41,199 bases of DNA from Lachnospiraceae bacterium (lineage in GTDB: Bacteria; Bacillota; Clostridia; Lachnospirales; Lachnospiraceae). Of the stretch, positions 23,128 to 32,591 are shown in pieces. The position numbers and the translations under genes were made by a program. The notes below the pieces were generated by a model. The model ran no database searches. It was not told where the DNA came from and saw only the letters and a list, made by a program, of their open reading frames with translations. The stretch lies in assembly GCA_017473905.1 (NCBI GenBank), contig JAFUJA010000025.1, forward strand, positions 1 to 41,199, written 5' to 3'. Position 1 is the first letter of the stretch. Each line of letters starts with the position of its first letter.

Positions 23128-24311
23128 AAATAGCTTTTGTATCCAATTATATCAATCATCACCAGATTCCCATGGCGAATGTCCTTTACAGGAAGCTGGA
23201 GGGTGGGTATCGTTTTATCCAGACGGAGCCCATGGAAGAAGAACGGATCCGACAGGGGTGGAACAGCGATACCGGGAATATTCCTTATCTGCTTGTGTAT
23301 GAGAAAGAGGAAGAAGAGTGTAAAAAATGGATTGCGGAAAGTGACATTGTCCTTTTCGGTGGTTGTGAAGATGAAAGCTATATTAAACCCCGTCTTGACG
23401 CAGGCAAGATTGTCCTCCGTTACACGGAGCGGCTCTATCGGGAAGGACAGTGGAAAGCTGTTTCACCCCGGGGATTATGGAAGAAATATCATGACCACAC
23501 CAAATATAATAATGCCCCCGTTTACCTTTTATGTGCCGGTGGATATGTAGCAGATGACTTTGCCATTATCCGGGCTTATAAAGGGAAACGTTTTAAATGG
23601 GGATATTTTACGGAATTTGAACCTTTCCCCAAAGAAGAGCGCGTTGCGGCCAAGAAACATGAAATTACCCATATTATGTGGGCGGGACGTTTTATGGAAC
23701 TGAAACATTCCATGGATGTATTAAATGCCCTTCTCCTTTTAAAAGAAAAGGGAATTCCTTTCCGTATGCAGTTTGTGGGAGACGGGGAATGCAGGGAAGA
23801 AATGCAGGCATTTATCCGGGAACACAAAATGGAAGATATGGTCAGTCTTCCCGGATTTTTAAAACCGGAGCAGGTTCGTGAAGAAATGAAAAAAGCCAAT
23901 ATCTTCCTCTTTACCAGCGATTACAGGGAAGGCTGGGGAGCGGTTGTGAATGAGTCCATGAATGCAGGCTGTGCTCTTGTGGTAAGTCATGCAGTAGGCT
24001 CTGCTCCTTTTCTGATAGAACACGAAAAGAACGGTTTGATTTATAAAAGCAGGGATGTCAAAGAACTGGCAGCCTGTCTGGAAAAATTGTGTACCGACGG
24101 TGAGTTCCGGGAAAAACTGGGAGATGGGGCATATAACACCATTGAATCCCTTTGGAATCCGGAATGTGCGGGAAGCAGACTTTTAGCTCTTTGCGAAGAA
24201 CTTCTTCAGGGAAAGATGCATTTTGAAAGCTCGGGACCCTTAAGTGAAGCAAAGGTTATAAAACAACGGAAAATGTATGAATATTTAATCGGGAAAAAGC
24301 ATGAAAAATAA
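23124..24311 (+). CDS. GT4 glycosyltransferase
   Basis: The 395-residue GT-B protein begins MKIAFVSNYINHHQIPM. It has the EX7E pair E269/E277 in REGWGAVVNESMNAG and a typical HIMWAGRFMELKHSMDVLNAL donor-side strand-helix. The start overlaps the previous stop by 4 nt and its end overlaps the next start by 11 nt, indicating tight translational coupling. Role: one sugar addition in the cytoplasm; specificity unknown. Confidence 0.86.
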   Translation: MKIAFVSNYINHHQIPMANVLYRKLEGGYRFIQTEPMEEERIRQGWNSDTGNIPYLLVYEKEEEECKKWIAESDIVLFGGCEDESYIKPRLDAGKIVLRYTERLYREGQWKAVSPRGLWKKYHDHTKYNNAPVYLLCAGGYVADDFAIIRAYKGKRFKWGYFTEFEPFPKEERVAAKKHEITHIMWAGRFMELKHSMDVLNALLLLKEKGIPFRMQFVGDGECREEMQAFIREHKMEDMVSLPGFLKPEQVREEMKKANIFLFTSDYREGWGAVVNESMNAGCALVVSHAVGSAPFLIEHEKNGLIYKSRDVKELAACLEKLCTDGEFREKLGDGAYNTIESLWNPECAGSRLLALCEELLQGKMHFESSGPLSEAKVIKQRKMYEYLIGKKHEK

Positions 24312-25365
24312 TTTTGTTGAAAAAATTGTAGAAAGCGTACTTCCAAAGAAGAAAAAGACGGAAGAGACACCGGTGAAAAGGGAACTGATTACGGTTGTTA
24401 TGCCCATTTACAATGTGGAAAACTATCTGGAACGGTCTGTAGGATCCCTTTTAAACCAGACCTATGATAATCTGGAAATTATTCTTGTGGATGATGGTTC
24501 CACGGACAGAAGTCCTGCCATATGCGATGCTTTTGCAAAGAAAGATAAAAGGGTGCGGGTGGTACACAAGCCTAACGGCGGCTCCAGCAGTGCACGAAAT
24601 GCGGGTATTACCATTGCAAAAGGGGATTACATCGGCTTTTGCGACAGTGATGATTATGTGGAGCCGGATATGTATGAAAATCTCCTGCAGATTTTCAGAA
24701 AATATAAGGATGCCAAAATCGCCCAGGTTATGACCAATATTTTAAGGGAAGACGGCAGTCTGGAGCAGGGACCCTACAAGGATTCCGGTAATGTAAATTA
24801 TTTGAGCAGGGACGAGATGTTTAAACTTCTCATGCTTCATGTGGGGGACAGTTCTTATTGTACCAAGTTAATTGATGCTCCTTACATGAAACAGTTCCGT
24901 TTCGTGGAAGGGAAGTTAAATGAAGATTTTGAACTGCTGTTACGCATGCTTATGGGAGTGGATGGTATTTATTCCCTGGAGAAAGCCGGCTATAACATTG
25001 TACTTCGTGGTGTCAGCAACACCAGAGGGTGCTTTCGTACCATTATGTACAATGCCATGATAGAAAACAGCGATACCGCATATGCCCTGATGCAGGAGTC
25101 CTTCCCTCAGTTTGAAACCGAGGCGAAGCGGTTCTGGTTATACCAGAGACTGGATTACCTGCTTCATATTCCCCTGTCCATGATGACAAAGGAGAATGAG
25201 GTATGCAACGGTATTTTAAAAGATTTAAAAGCCAACCGGAAGGCCATAAAAGAAAATCCGTATTTTACCAAAAAGGAGCGGCGGAATCTGTTGATTTTAA
25301 GCCGTGTTCCCAAATTGAGTAAAAGGGTGCACGGTGTAATCATGCGCCTGAAAGGAGTACGGTAA
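24301..25365 (+). CDS. GT2 glycosyltransferase
   Basis: The 354-residue protein has a basic 28-residue leader, then ITVVMPIYNVENYLERS, VDDGSTD (63-69) and CDSDD (114-118), the canonical GT2 motifs, followed by a helical C-terminal domain ending KLSKRVHGVIMRLKGVR. It starts inside the preceding gene. It is similar in plan to the enzyme at 28259 and probably acts on the same lipid-linked acceptor. Confidence 0.86.
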   Translation: MKNNFVEKIVESVLPKKKKTEETPVKRELITVVMPIYNVENYLERSVGSLLNQTYDNLEIILVDDGSTDRSPAICDAFAKKDKRVRVVHKPNGGSSSARNAGITIAKGDYIGFCDSDDYVEPDMYENLLQIFRKYKDAKIAQVMTNILREDGSLEQGPYKDSGNVNYLSRDEMFKLLMLHVGDSSYCTKLIDAPYMKQFRFVEGKLNEDFELLLRMLMGVDGIYSLEKAGYNIVLRGVSNTRGCFRTIMYNAMIENSDTAYALMQESFPQFETEAKRFWLYQRLDYLLHIPLSMMTKENEVCNGILKDLKANRKAIKENPYFTKKERRNLLILSRVPKLSKRVHGVIMRLKGVR

Positions 25366-25397
25366 TTCCGGAAAGAAACAAGTAAGGTGTTCTGGAA

Positions 25398-26468
25398 ATG
25401 AAAGAAAGAATTTATGTGTGTCACACATTTTATCATGCATATATTTCCGTGTTAAAAGAACTGGCGTTGCCGGAGGAACAGCACGGACAGGCAACCCTTG
25501 TCCTGTCCACCATGTCCTGTAACTTTGGGGATTTTCCTGCCAGAGTGCGCAAAACAGGTTTTTTTGAAGAAGTGATTCTTTTTGATGAAAAGGCAGAGAA
25601 AGAGTTTCCTGATTTGGTGGAGCTCCGGAAAGAGAAGGGAAGCACCTTTAAAAACATGCTTGCCCGCATTACTTTTACCCGGAAATATGCGGAATATCAG
25701 GAACCCTATATTCCCGTGAATTTCAAGGAATACGGGGATATTTATGTGTTCTGTGATTCCGACCCCATCGGATATTATCTGAATAAAAAACGCATCCGCT
25801 ATCATGCGGTGGAAGACGGATTGAACTGCCTGAAAAACTTCGATGCCGCCAGATATGAAAACCGCGGACATTTTAAGTTGAAAGCTTTTCTTTCCAAGAA
25901 ACTGAACCTGATTTTTGTTCAGAACGGTTACGGAAAATATTGTAAGGATATGGAAGTAAACGATATTTCCGCGATTACGCATCCGTGCAAATATTATATT
26001 GAGGTTCCCAGAAAGCCTCTTGTGGACAGGCTTACGGAGGAGGATAAAGAGCTGATTTTTTCCATGTTTGTTTCCGATATGAAGGAACTGCGGGAAAAAA
26101 TTGCCCAGGGAAAACAGTATCCGGAGAAGGTACTGATTTTAACGGATCCTTTGTGTACCCTTGATGTAAGAGAGCGGATTTTCCGGGATATTATCGAAGA
26201 ATACGGAAAGGATGCCCAGGTATTTTTAAAACCCCATCCCAGAGATGTTCTGGATTATAAAACCTTATTTGCGGAATATCCCATGTTCGATGCGGCCATG
26301 CCTATGGAGATTCTGAATTTCTTTGATGATGTGCATTTTACCAAGGCAATCGGTGTGCTGACGGAAATGAAGGGAATCACTTTTGCGGATGAGAACATCC
26401 GTCTGGGTGCTGATTTTATGGATAAATACGAAGAGCCGGCAATTCACCGGCAGAATGAAATGATATAA
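25398..26468 (+). CDS. Sialyltransferase-type glycosyltransferase (GT52/GT38-like)
   Basis: The 356-residue protein begins KERIYVCHTFYHAYISVL. It shows both motifs shared by bacterial sialyltransferases of families GT38, GT52 and GT80: the D/E-D/E-G motif (VEDG, 138-141) and the HP motif (KPHP, 278-281). These bind CMP-activated nonulosonic acids. The gene cluster also encodes PseF, which makes CMP-pseudaminic acid, so this is a strong candidate nonulosonate transferase. The exact family is uncertain without a search. Confidence 0.72.
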   Translation: MKERIYVCHTFYHAYISVLKELALPEEQHGQATLVLSTMSCNFGDFPARVRKTGFFEEVILFDEKAEKEFPDLVELRKEKGSTFKNMLARITFTRKYAEYQEPYIPVNFKEYGDIYVFCDSDPIGYYLNKKRIRYHAVEDGLNCLKNFDAARYENRGHFKLKAFLSKKLNLIFVQNGYGKYCKDMEVNDISAITHPCKYYIEVPRKPLVDRLTEEDKELIFSMFVSDMKELREKIAQGKQYPEKVLILTDPLCTLDVRERIFRDIIEEYGKDAQVFLKPHPRDVLDYKTLFAEYPMFDAAMPMEILNFFDDVHFTKAIGVLTEMKGITFADENIRLGADFMDKYEEPAIHRQNEMI

Positions 26469-26509
26469 AACAGGTTTATAAAAGCCTGATTTACGAAAGG
26501 TAACTGATT

Positions 26510-28255
26510 ATGTTTAAGATATTAAAAAAGATGACACAGCTTCTGGACGGAAAGCAGAAAAGCTTCATGGTACTGCTGGTTTTTCTCATGTTAATCGGTG
26601 CGATTCTGGAAGCCTTCAGCGTGGCGGTTGTTGTGCCGGTGATTACTCTGGTTGTGGACAGTGAAGCAATTGCAGAAAATGCTCTTGTTTCCGCAATGTA
26701 CCGCATCTCCGGAATGGAATCGGAAAGAACCTTTGCGGTAAGTGTTATGCTGCTTCTTATTTTTGCATTTATTTTAAAAAATGTGTACTTATACTTCCAG
26801 CAGAAAATTTTATATCATTTCGTTTATACCAATCAGTTCCGTACTTCCGAACGTATGATGCGTAACTATCTCCGCCGGGGATATGAATTTTATCTGAGTG
26901 CGGATACTGCAGTGGTACAGCGCAGCATTACTTCTGACGTAAACAATATGTATGCCCTGATTCTTGCTGTGCTGCAGCTGGTTTCCGAAGGTATTATTTT
27001 CGTAACACTGGCCTGCGTTTCGCTGGTCAAAGAACCCTTGATGACACTTATTATCGCAGCGTTACTGGTCATTACCCTGCTTGTAATTAAAGTGGTTTTA
27101 AAACCCATCATGTACAAGGCCGGAAAAGAAAATCAGGATTATTACAGCGGATTATTTAAATGGATCAGCCAGACCGTAACAGGTATCAAGGAAGTAAAAA
27201 TCGGTGGCAAGGAACGGTATTTTGTAGATGCTTACAGTGCCTGCGGAAAAGGGTATGTGGGAGCGGTACAGAAGTATACCCTGTTTAATAACATGCCCCG
27301 TTTGATTATTGAAACCATGTGTGTGGCAGGTGTGGTTATTTATTTTATCATTGTGTACTTAACCGGTGGTATGACTACGGATATTTTTACAACAATTACG
27401 TTACTGGGTATTATTCTGGTACGTCTTATGCCCTGTGCGAACCGCATTAACAACCAGTTAAACAACATATCCTATTTTGAGCCCTTCTTTATGGGTGTGT
27501 CCGATAATCTGCAGGATGAAATCGATGATAAAAATGTGGACATGTCTTTTATGGAAATTCCCAAGGAGAAGCTTCCCGTAAAAAAAGAAATTACGATAAA
27601 AGATGTGCATTACAAATATCCCAATACGGAAAAATGGGTGCTTGAAGGGGCAGACCTTACCATTCCCGTGGGAAGCGCGGTTGGTATTGTAGGCTCTTCC
27701 GGTGCGGGAAAATCCACCATCGTGGATGTGATGCTGGGACTTCTTGAACTGCAAAAAGGCGATATTCTTGCCGACGGCGTAAGCATTTTAGAAAAAGAAA
27801 ATTACAGAAAATGGTTGAAGAACGTGGGATATATTCCCCAGACCATTTTTATGCTGGATGATACCATCAGACGTAATATTGCATTTGGTGTCAGTGATGA
27901 AGAAATCGATGAGGAACGTATCTGGACGGTTTTAAAAGAAGCCCAGCTGGACGAATTTGTGAAGTCTCTTCCCGAGGGACTGGATACGGGAATCGGGGAG
28001 AGGGGAATCCGTCTTTCCGGAGGTCAGCGTCAGCGTATCGGTATTGCCAGAGCTTTGTATGAAGACCCTGAAGTACTGGTGCTGGATGAAGCCACTTCCG
28101 CATTGGATAACGATACCGAAAAGGCAATTATGGAGTCCATTAACCGTCTTCACGGTAATAAAACCCTTGTCATTATCGCACATCGTCTTCAGACCATTGA
28201 GAAATGTGATGCGGTATACCGTATTGAGAACGGCAAGGCCGTAAAGGAGCGCTAG
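26510..28255 (+). CDS. PglK-type ABC flippase (half transporter)
   Basis: The 581-residue protein fuses an ABC type-1 membrane domain of six helices (about 15-310) to an ATPase domain. The ATPase has Walker A GSSGAGKST (395-403), Q444, signature LSGGQ (502-506), Walker B VLVLDE (522-527) and H558. The overall pattern resembles PglK/WlaB-type flippases that move lipid-linked oligosaccharides across the membrane. It should act as a homodimer. No Wzx-type flippase is present in the window, so this protein is the likely exporter of the repeat unit. Confidence 0.88.
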   Translation: MFKILKKMTQLLDGKQKSFMVLLVFLMLIGAILEAFSVAVVVPVITLVVDSEAIAENALVSAMYRISGMESERTFAVSVMLLLIFAFILKNVYLYFQQKILYHFVYTNQFRTSERMMRNYLRRGYEFYLSADTAVVQRSITSDVNNMYALILAVLQLVSEGIIFVTLACVSLVKEPLMTLIIAALLVITLLVIKVVLKPIMYKAGKENQDYYSGLFKWISQTVTGIKEVKIGGKERYFVDAYSACGKGYVGAVQKYTLFNNMPRLIIETMCVAGVVIYFIIVYLTGGMTTDIFTTITLLGIILVRLMPCANRINNQLNNISYFEPFFMGVSDNLQDEIDDKNVDMSFMEIPKEKLPVKKEITIKDVHYKYPNTEKWVLEGADLTIPVGSAVGIVGSSGAGKSTIVDVMLGLLELQKGDILADGVSILEKENYRKWLKNVGYIPQTIFMLDDTIRRNIAFGVSDEEIDEERIWTVLKEAQLDEFVKSLPEGLDTGIGERGIRLSGGQRQRIGIARALYEDPEVLVLDEATSALDNDTEKAIMESINRLHGNKTLVIIAHRLQTIEKCDAVYRIENGKAVKER

Positions 28256-28258
28256 GGA

Positions 28259-29299
28259 ATGAAATTAAGCATTATTGTGCCGGTTTATAATATGGCGGCA
28301 GACGGGAAACTTGCGTTCTGTCTGGATTCCCTCGTGAATCAGACCATTACCGATTATGAGATTATTGCCGTGGATGATAAGTCCACGGATAATTCACTGG
28401 AAATCCTGAAGGCATATGAGAAGAACTATCCGGATAAAGTCCGTGTCATAGCTTCGCCCGAAAACCGTCGTCAGGGCGGAGCCAAGAATTTAGGGCTGCG
28501 CGCCGTAAAAGGTGAGTGGGTAGGCTTTATTGATTCTGATGACTGGGTTACGCCGGACTTTTATGAAAAGCTGTTTGCGGAAGCAGAAAGAACGGGAGCG
28601 GATGTGGTAGGTTGTAACTACAACATCACCTATGAGCATTCTTTTGTTCCCGGTAAGCCTGCAAGAAGCAATCATCCCGGTCAGGCGGGAATTCTGGATG
28701 AAGAACATAAAAGGGAATTGATTTTAAATCCCGGCAGTATGGTACCCAAAATCTATAAGTATTCTATTTTTTATGATAACGGGCTGTGGTTTCCGGAAGG
28801 GATGTTTTATGAGGATAACTGTCTCGGTCCTTTGACACTTCTGTATGCGAAGCGTTTTGCTTATGTGGATGAGGCAAATTACTTTTACTACCAGCATTCC
28901 GCATCCACGGTACACCATATCAGCGTGGAGAAATGTAACGACCGCCTTACGACCATGGAATACTTTATGGGTGAGTGTTATAAAAGAGGTTTTCTGGAGG
29001 AATTTCCGGAGGAAATCGAGTATCGTTTTACGGAGATTTTTTATATCAACACCCTGTTTACTTATATGTTAGGGGTTCCTTTTACCAAAAGAAGGATTTC
29101 ATACGTAAAAGCGCTGCGAGACGGAATCATGGCGTATTTTCCCGAGTTTGATACCAATCCGTATTTCTACGAAAAACAGGATGCGGAAGTAAAAAAACTG
29201 ACAAAAATGCACTGTAAAAATCCTGCGTATTTTTTCTGGTATTATACGCTGCTTACCACATACAGAAAACTGCGTAAGGCAATCAGCCGGAAGAAATAA
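28259..29299 (+). CDS. GT2 glycosyltransferase
   Basis: The 346-residue enzyme begins MKLSIIVPVYN and has VDDKSTD (38-44), GGAKNLGL (73-80) and the metal-binding IDSDDW (91-96). A C-terminal helical domain follows. It starts 3 nt after the ABC gene stop and precedes PseF by 24 nt. It probably adds a sugar to the repeat unit; specificity unknown. Confidence 0.86.
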   Translation: MKLSIIVPVYNMAADGKLAFCLDSLVNQTITDYEIIAVDDKSTDNSLEILKAYEKNYPDKVRVIASPENRRQGGAKNLGLRAVKGEWVGFIDSDDWVTPDFYEKLFAEAERTGADVVGCNYNITYEHSFVPGKPARSNHPGQAGILDEEHKRELILNPGSMVPKIYKYSIFYDNGLWFPEGMFYEDNCLGPLTLLYAKRFAYVDEANYFYYQHSASTVHHISVEKCNDRLTTMEYFMGECYKRGFLEEFPEEIEYRFTEIFYINTLFTYMLGVPFTKRRISYVKALRDGIMAYFPEFDTNPYFYEKQDAEVKKLTKMHCKNPAYFFWYYTLLTTYRKLRKAISRKK

Positions 29300-29323
29300 A
29301 ACAGGATAAAACCGGAGGAAAAC

Positions 29324-30025
29324 ATGAACGCAATTGCTATTATAACCGCAAGAGGGGGAAGCAAACGCATTCCCCGTAAAAATATAAAAGAATTCTGTGG
29401 GGAACCCATTATCACCTATTCCATCCGTGCAGCTTTGGAAAGCGGTATGTTTGATGAGGTTATGGTGTCCACGGATGATGAGGAAATCAGGGAAATTGCC
29501 ATAAAAGCAGGGGCAAAGGTTCCTTTTATGAGAAGTGAAAAAACCGCTAATGACTATGCAACCACCACGGATGTTTTGCTGGAAGTGATAACAGAGTATA
29601 AAAAGATGGGTCGTGTATTTGAATTTGGTTGCTGTATTTATCCTACGGCGCCCTTTGTGACGGGAGAGAAGCTGAAACATGCAATGGAACGTCTTGCGGA
29701 ATCAGACGCAGACAGCCTGATTCCCGTGGTGCGGTTCTCCTATCCGCCCCAGCGGGCTTTTACGGAAAAAGACGGACGTCTGACCTTCCGTATGCCGGAA
29801 TATCTTGATACCCGTTCCCAGGATCTGGAACCCTGGTATCATGATGCGGGACAGTTTTACTGTTTCAGGACGGAATCCTTTGAACAAAGCCGTAAGCTTC
29901 TGGTAGGAGATATTCTTTCCTATGAGGTTTCCGAAACAGAAGTGCAGGACATTGATACCATGTCGGACTGGGTATTGGCAGAGATGAAGTATGAAAAAAT
30001 GTTGGAAGAGAATAAAACGGAGTAA
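29324..30025 (+). CDS. pseF: Pseudaminic acid cytidylyltransferase
   Basis: PseF activates pseudaminic acid with CTP to give CMP-Pse in the cytoplasm. The 233-residue protein has the nucleotide-binding loop ARGGSKRIPRKN (9-20), RSQDLEP (164-170), YHDAGQFY (172-179) and EVQDIDT (206-212). The last three are more typical of PseF than of sialic-acid NeuA. The earlier Pse genes (PseB, C, H, G, I) are not in this window and should be elsewhere. Co-location with a sialyltransferase-type enzyme at 25398 suggests that the nonulosonate enters this surface glycan. Confidence 0.87.
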   Translation: MNAIAIITARGGSKRIPRKNIKEFCGEPIITYSIRAALESGMFDEVMVSTDDEEIREIAIKAGAKVPFMRSEKTANDYATTTDVLLEVITEYKKMGRVFEFGCCIYPTAPFVTGEKLKHAMERLAESDADSLIPVVRFSYPPQRAFTEKDGRLTFRMPEYLDTRSQDLEPWYHDAGQFYCFRTESFEQSRKLLVGDILSYEVSETEVQDIDTMSDWVLAEMKYEKMLEENKTE

Positions 30026-30029
30026 ATAA

Positions 30030-31628
30030 ATGGAACAGCAGTTTCGCACAATTTGGACAAAACTGAATAAAACGAAATACCTGTGTCCTTTTTGGAGTGC
30101 AATTATTGTGGGTCTTCTGACTCACATGCCGGTAATGGTGAATAAATTCCCGAATTCCGATGCCATGACAAACTTCTGGTTTGATCAGAATATGGTTACT
30201 TCCGGAAGATGGTTTCTGGGAGTTGCCTGCGGAATATCATCTTTTTATGATTTGAACTGGATAATCGGTATTTTATCCCTTTTGTATCTGGGTGTTACCG
30301 CAGTTTTCCTTTGTGAAGTTTTAGAGGTAAGAAGCAACATAAACAGAGGATTGGTGGCAGCCCTCCTTGTAACCTTTCCCGCAATCTGCGCAACATTTGC
30401 TTATTTGTATACCCTTGACGGATATATGATAGGTCTTATGCTCAGCGTACTCGCGGTATACTTTGCCAAAAAGTCAAAGGCGGGTTTTGCGATTGGTGCT
30501 CTTTGTCTGGGATTCAGTCTGGGCATTTATCAGGCATATCTGGCGGTAACAATGCTTTTATGTGTGTTTTACCTCATAAAAATGTGCCTGACAAACCGTA
30601 GTATTAAAGAAATGTGGCTTCAGGGACTGAAGTTCTTGGGAATGGGAGTTGCCGGAGGCGGCTTCTATTATATCATGTTACAGATTTGCCTAAAACTTCA
30701 GGACAAAACCCTGGATTCTTATCAGGGAATCAGCGAAATGGGAAAAATTTCCCTTCCGGCGCTCCCCGGTATGATTGTTCATATGATACGGGATTTTGGT
30801 GCCTTTGCCCTGAAAGGGAATGTTTTGGTAAACAATGGATTTTCTTTCGTTGTTGTGGTATTATTAGGAGTGGTGGCAATTTCTGCTGCCTTATTTTGCT
30901 ACCTGAATGTGGGTGAAAAAAGAAGATGGGGAAACCTCTTGTTATTTCCTGTTTTTCTTCTTCTCTTGCCGGTGGCAACCAATGTAATCCTTCTTTTATC
31001 CGGTGATGCGTATTATCACTTGCTGATGAGGGTCCAGTGGGGGCTGTATCCCATTTTTGCCCTGTGCTTTGTTGATTATGCTTCCGGTTATATTAAAAGT
31101 GTTGAAAAGGATTTCATTAAAACGAAAAAAGGAAACATTACGAGCCGTGTAGTCCTTGTGATTTCCTGTGTGGCAGCACTTGCATCTGCCGGATTGTCCT
31201 ATTCTTTTATGGTAACGGACAATATTGCGTATTTTAACATGAATGAGCGTTATGAAAGAACGTATGCCTACTGCCTGCGGTTGTTGGATCGTATGGAGCA
31301 GACGGAAGGATATGAGCCGGGAATGAAGGTGGCTATGATAGGTGTGGTAGATGAAAATACCTTTCCAAATGCAGATATTACCTTTGAGGCTACGTCCGGT
31401 ATTTCGGGAACCGGAGGCAATTTCCTTTTATACAAGGGTTCCCAGTACGCAGCATTTATGGCGCATTACATGAATGTGACCTTCCCTGTAGTGGAAGGGG
31501 TAGAATTGGTTGAAATTTACAATTCCGATGAATACAGAGCCCTGGACACCTTTCCGGGTGAGAATTCCATGAAGGTGGTAAACGGCATTTTATATATCAA
31601 AACAGAAGCAAAAGTGGAGGATGAGTAG
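30030..31628 (+). CDS. GtrII-family membrane glucosyltransferase (paralog 2)
   Basis: The 532-residue polytopic protein parallels the one at 14708. It has PNSDAMTNFWFDQN (41-54), SGRWFL (58-63), YTLDGYMIGL and FSLGIYQAYLAVT, then about ten helices and a soluble C-terminal domain (GVVDENTFPNADITF). GtrII proteins transfer a sugar from polyprenyl phosphate to a glycan outside the membrane. It starts 4 nt after pseF and ends 3 nt before a GtrB-like gene, so the pair forms a donor-synthase/transferase module. Confidence 0.84.
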   Translation: MEQQFRTIWTKLNKTKYLCPFWSAIIVGLLTHMPVMVNKFPNSDAMTNFWFDQNMVTSGRWFLGVACGISSFYDLNWIIGILSLLYLGVTAVFLCEVLEVRSNINRGLVAALLVTFPAICATFAYLYTLDGYMIGLMLSVLAVYFAKKSKAGFAIGALCLGFSLGIYQAYLAVTMLLCVFYLIKMCLTNRSIKEMWLQGLKFLGMGVAGGGFYYIMLQICLKLQDKTLDSYQGISEMGKISLPALPGMIVHMIRDFGAFALKGNVLVNNGFSFVVVVLLGVVAISAALFCYLNVGEKRRWGNLLLFPVFLLLLPVATNVILLLSGDAYYHLLMRVQWGLYPIFALCFVDYASGYIKSVEKDFIKTKKGNITSRVVLVISCVAALASAGLSYSFMVTDNIAYFNMNERYERTYAYCLRLLDRMEQTEGYEPGMKVAMIGVVDENTFPNADITFEATSGISGTGGNFLLYKGSQYAAFMAHYMNVTFPVVEGVELVEIYNSDEYRALDTFPGENSMKVVNGILYIKTEAKVEDE

Positions 31629-31631
31629 AAT

Positions 31632-32555
31632 ATGGGTCTGATGACAGTGGTAATTCCCTCTTATAATGAAGAATCCAATATTGAACGTGCCGCGGAAGTA
31701 ATCGGCGGTGTTTTAAAAGATGCCTCCATTGACTATGAGCTGATGTTCGTCAGTGACGGTTCCAAGGATAAAACATTCGCGATTGTAAAAGAATTATCCG
31801 AAAAAGACCCTCATGTAAAAGGGATTCAGTTCAGTCGTAATTTCGGTAAGGAATCTGCAATTTTTGCAGGGCTTGAGGTGGCAAAAGGAGACTGTGTGGC
31901 AGTGATTGACTGTGATTTGCAGCATCCCCCCGCAACTCTCGTGGAAATGTACAGACTTTGGGAAGATGGTTATGAGGTAATTGAAGGTATTAAATCCAGC
32001 CGTGGAAAGGAGAGCATTTTTCATAAAATGTTCGTAGGCATCTTTTACGGTATCATGAGCAAACTGATGAAAATGGATATGAATGCCACATCGGACTTCA
32101 AACTGATGGACCGTAAGGTGGTAGATGCCCTGCTTTCCCTGACAGAGAAAAATACCTTCTTCCGTGCGCTTTCTTTCTGGACAGGATTCCGTTCCACTTC
32201 CGTTTCCTTTGATGTACAGGAGCGTGTGGCGGGAGAGAGCAAGTGGTCTTTTATGGGACTGGTAAAATATGCAATCAGCAATACTACATCCTTTACCACG
32301 GTACCCCTTCAGATAGTAACGGTAATCGGTTTTCTGATGATGATATTTTCGGTAGTGGTAGGCATCCAGACACTGGTAAACTTCTTTATGGGAGTTGCCG
32401 TGGAAGGTTTTACCACGGTTATTCTTCTTCTGCTGGTAATCGGCGGCTGCATTATGATAAGCCTTGGTATTATCGGACATTATCTTGCACGTATTTATGA
32501 AGAAGTAAAAGGTCGTCCCCGCTATATTATCAGTGAGCGGACCAAAGGCGTATAA
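31632..32555 (+). CDS. GtrB-like polyprenyl-phosphate glycosyltransferase
   Basis: The 307-residue enzyme joins a GT2 domain to two C-terminal membrane helices (about 228-290). The GT2 domain has TVVIPSYNEESNI, SDGSKDKT and DCDLQHPP (93-100). Such GtrB/DPM1 proteins make undecaprenyl-phosphate-sugar, usually glucose, on the inner face of the membrane for use by GtrII-type partners. GGAGG lies upstream and the ATG follows the previous stop by 3 nt. Its partner is almost certainly the GtrII protein just before it. No GtrA flippase is visible. Confidence 0.88.
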   Translation: MGLMTVVIPSYNEESNIERAAEVIGGVLKDASIDYELMFVSDGSKDKTFAIVKELSEKDPHVKGIQFSRNFGKESAIFAGLEVAKGDCVAVIDCDLQHPPATLVEMYRLWEDGYEVIEGIKSSRGKESIFHKMFVGIFYGIMSKLMKMDMNATSDFKLMDRKVVDALLSLTEKNTFFRALSFWTGFRSTSVSFDVQERVAGESKWSFMGLVKYAISNTTSFTTVPLQIVTVIGFLMMIFSVVVGIQTLVNFFMGVAVEGFTTVILLLLVIGGCIMISLGIIGHYLARIYEEVKGRPRYIISERTKGV

Positions 32556-32591
32556 AAGGGCGGTAATCAACTGACCCGGGAGGAAGGAAAA

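Noticed and set aside
26468-26509. A terminator between the sialyltransferase-type gene and the ABC flippase
   Set aside because: The CAGGTT/AGCCTG stem is only about 6 bp with a short T run. It is too weak to split the operon.
29324-30025. Sialic-acid NeuA instead of PseF
   Set aside because: The YHDAG and QDIDT stretches and overall pattern favour PseF, although substrate cannot be proven from sequence and no neuB or neuC is nearby.
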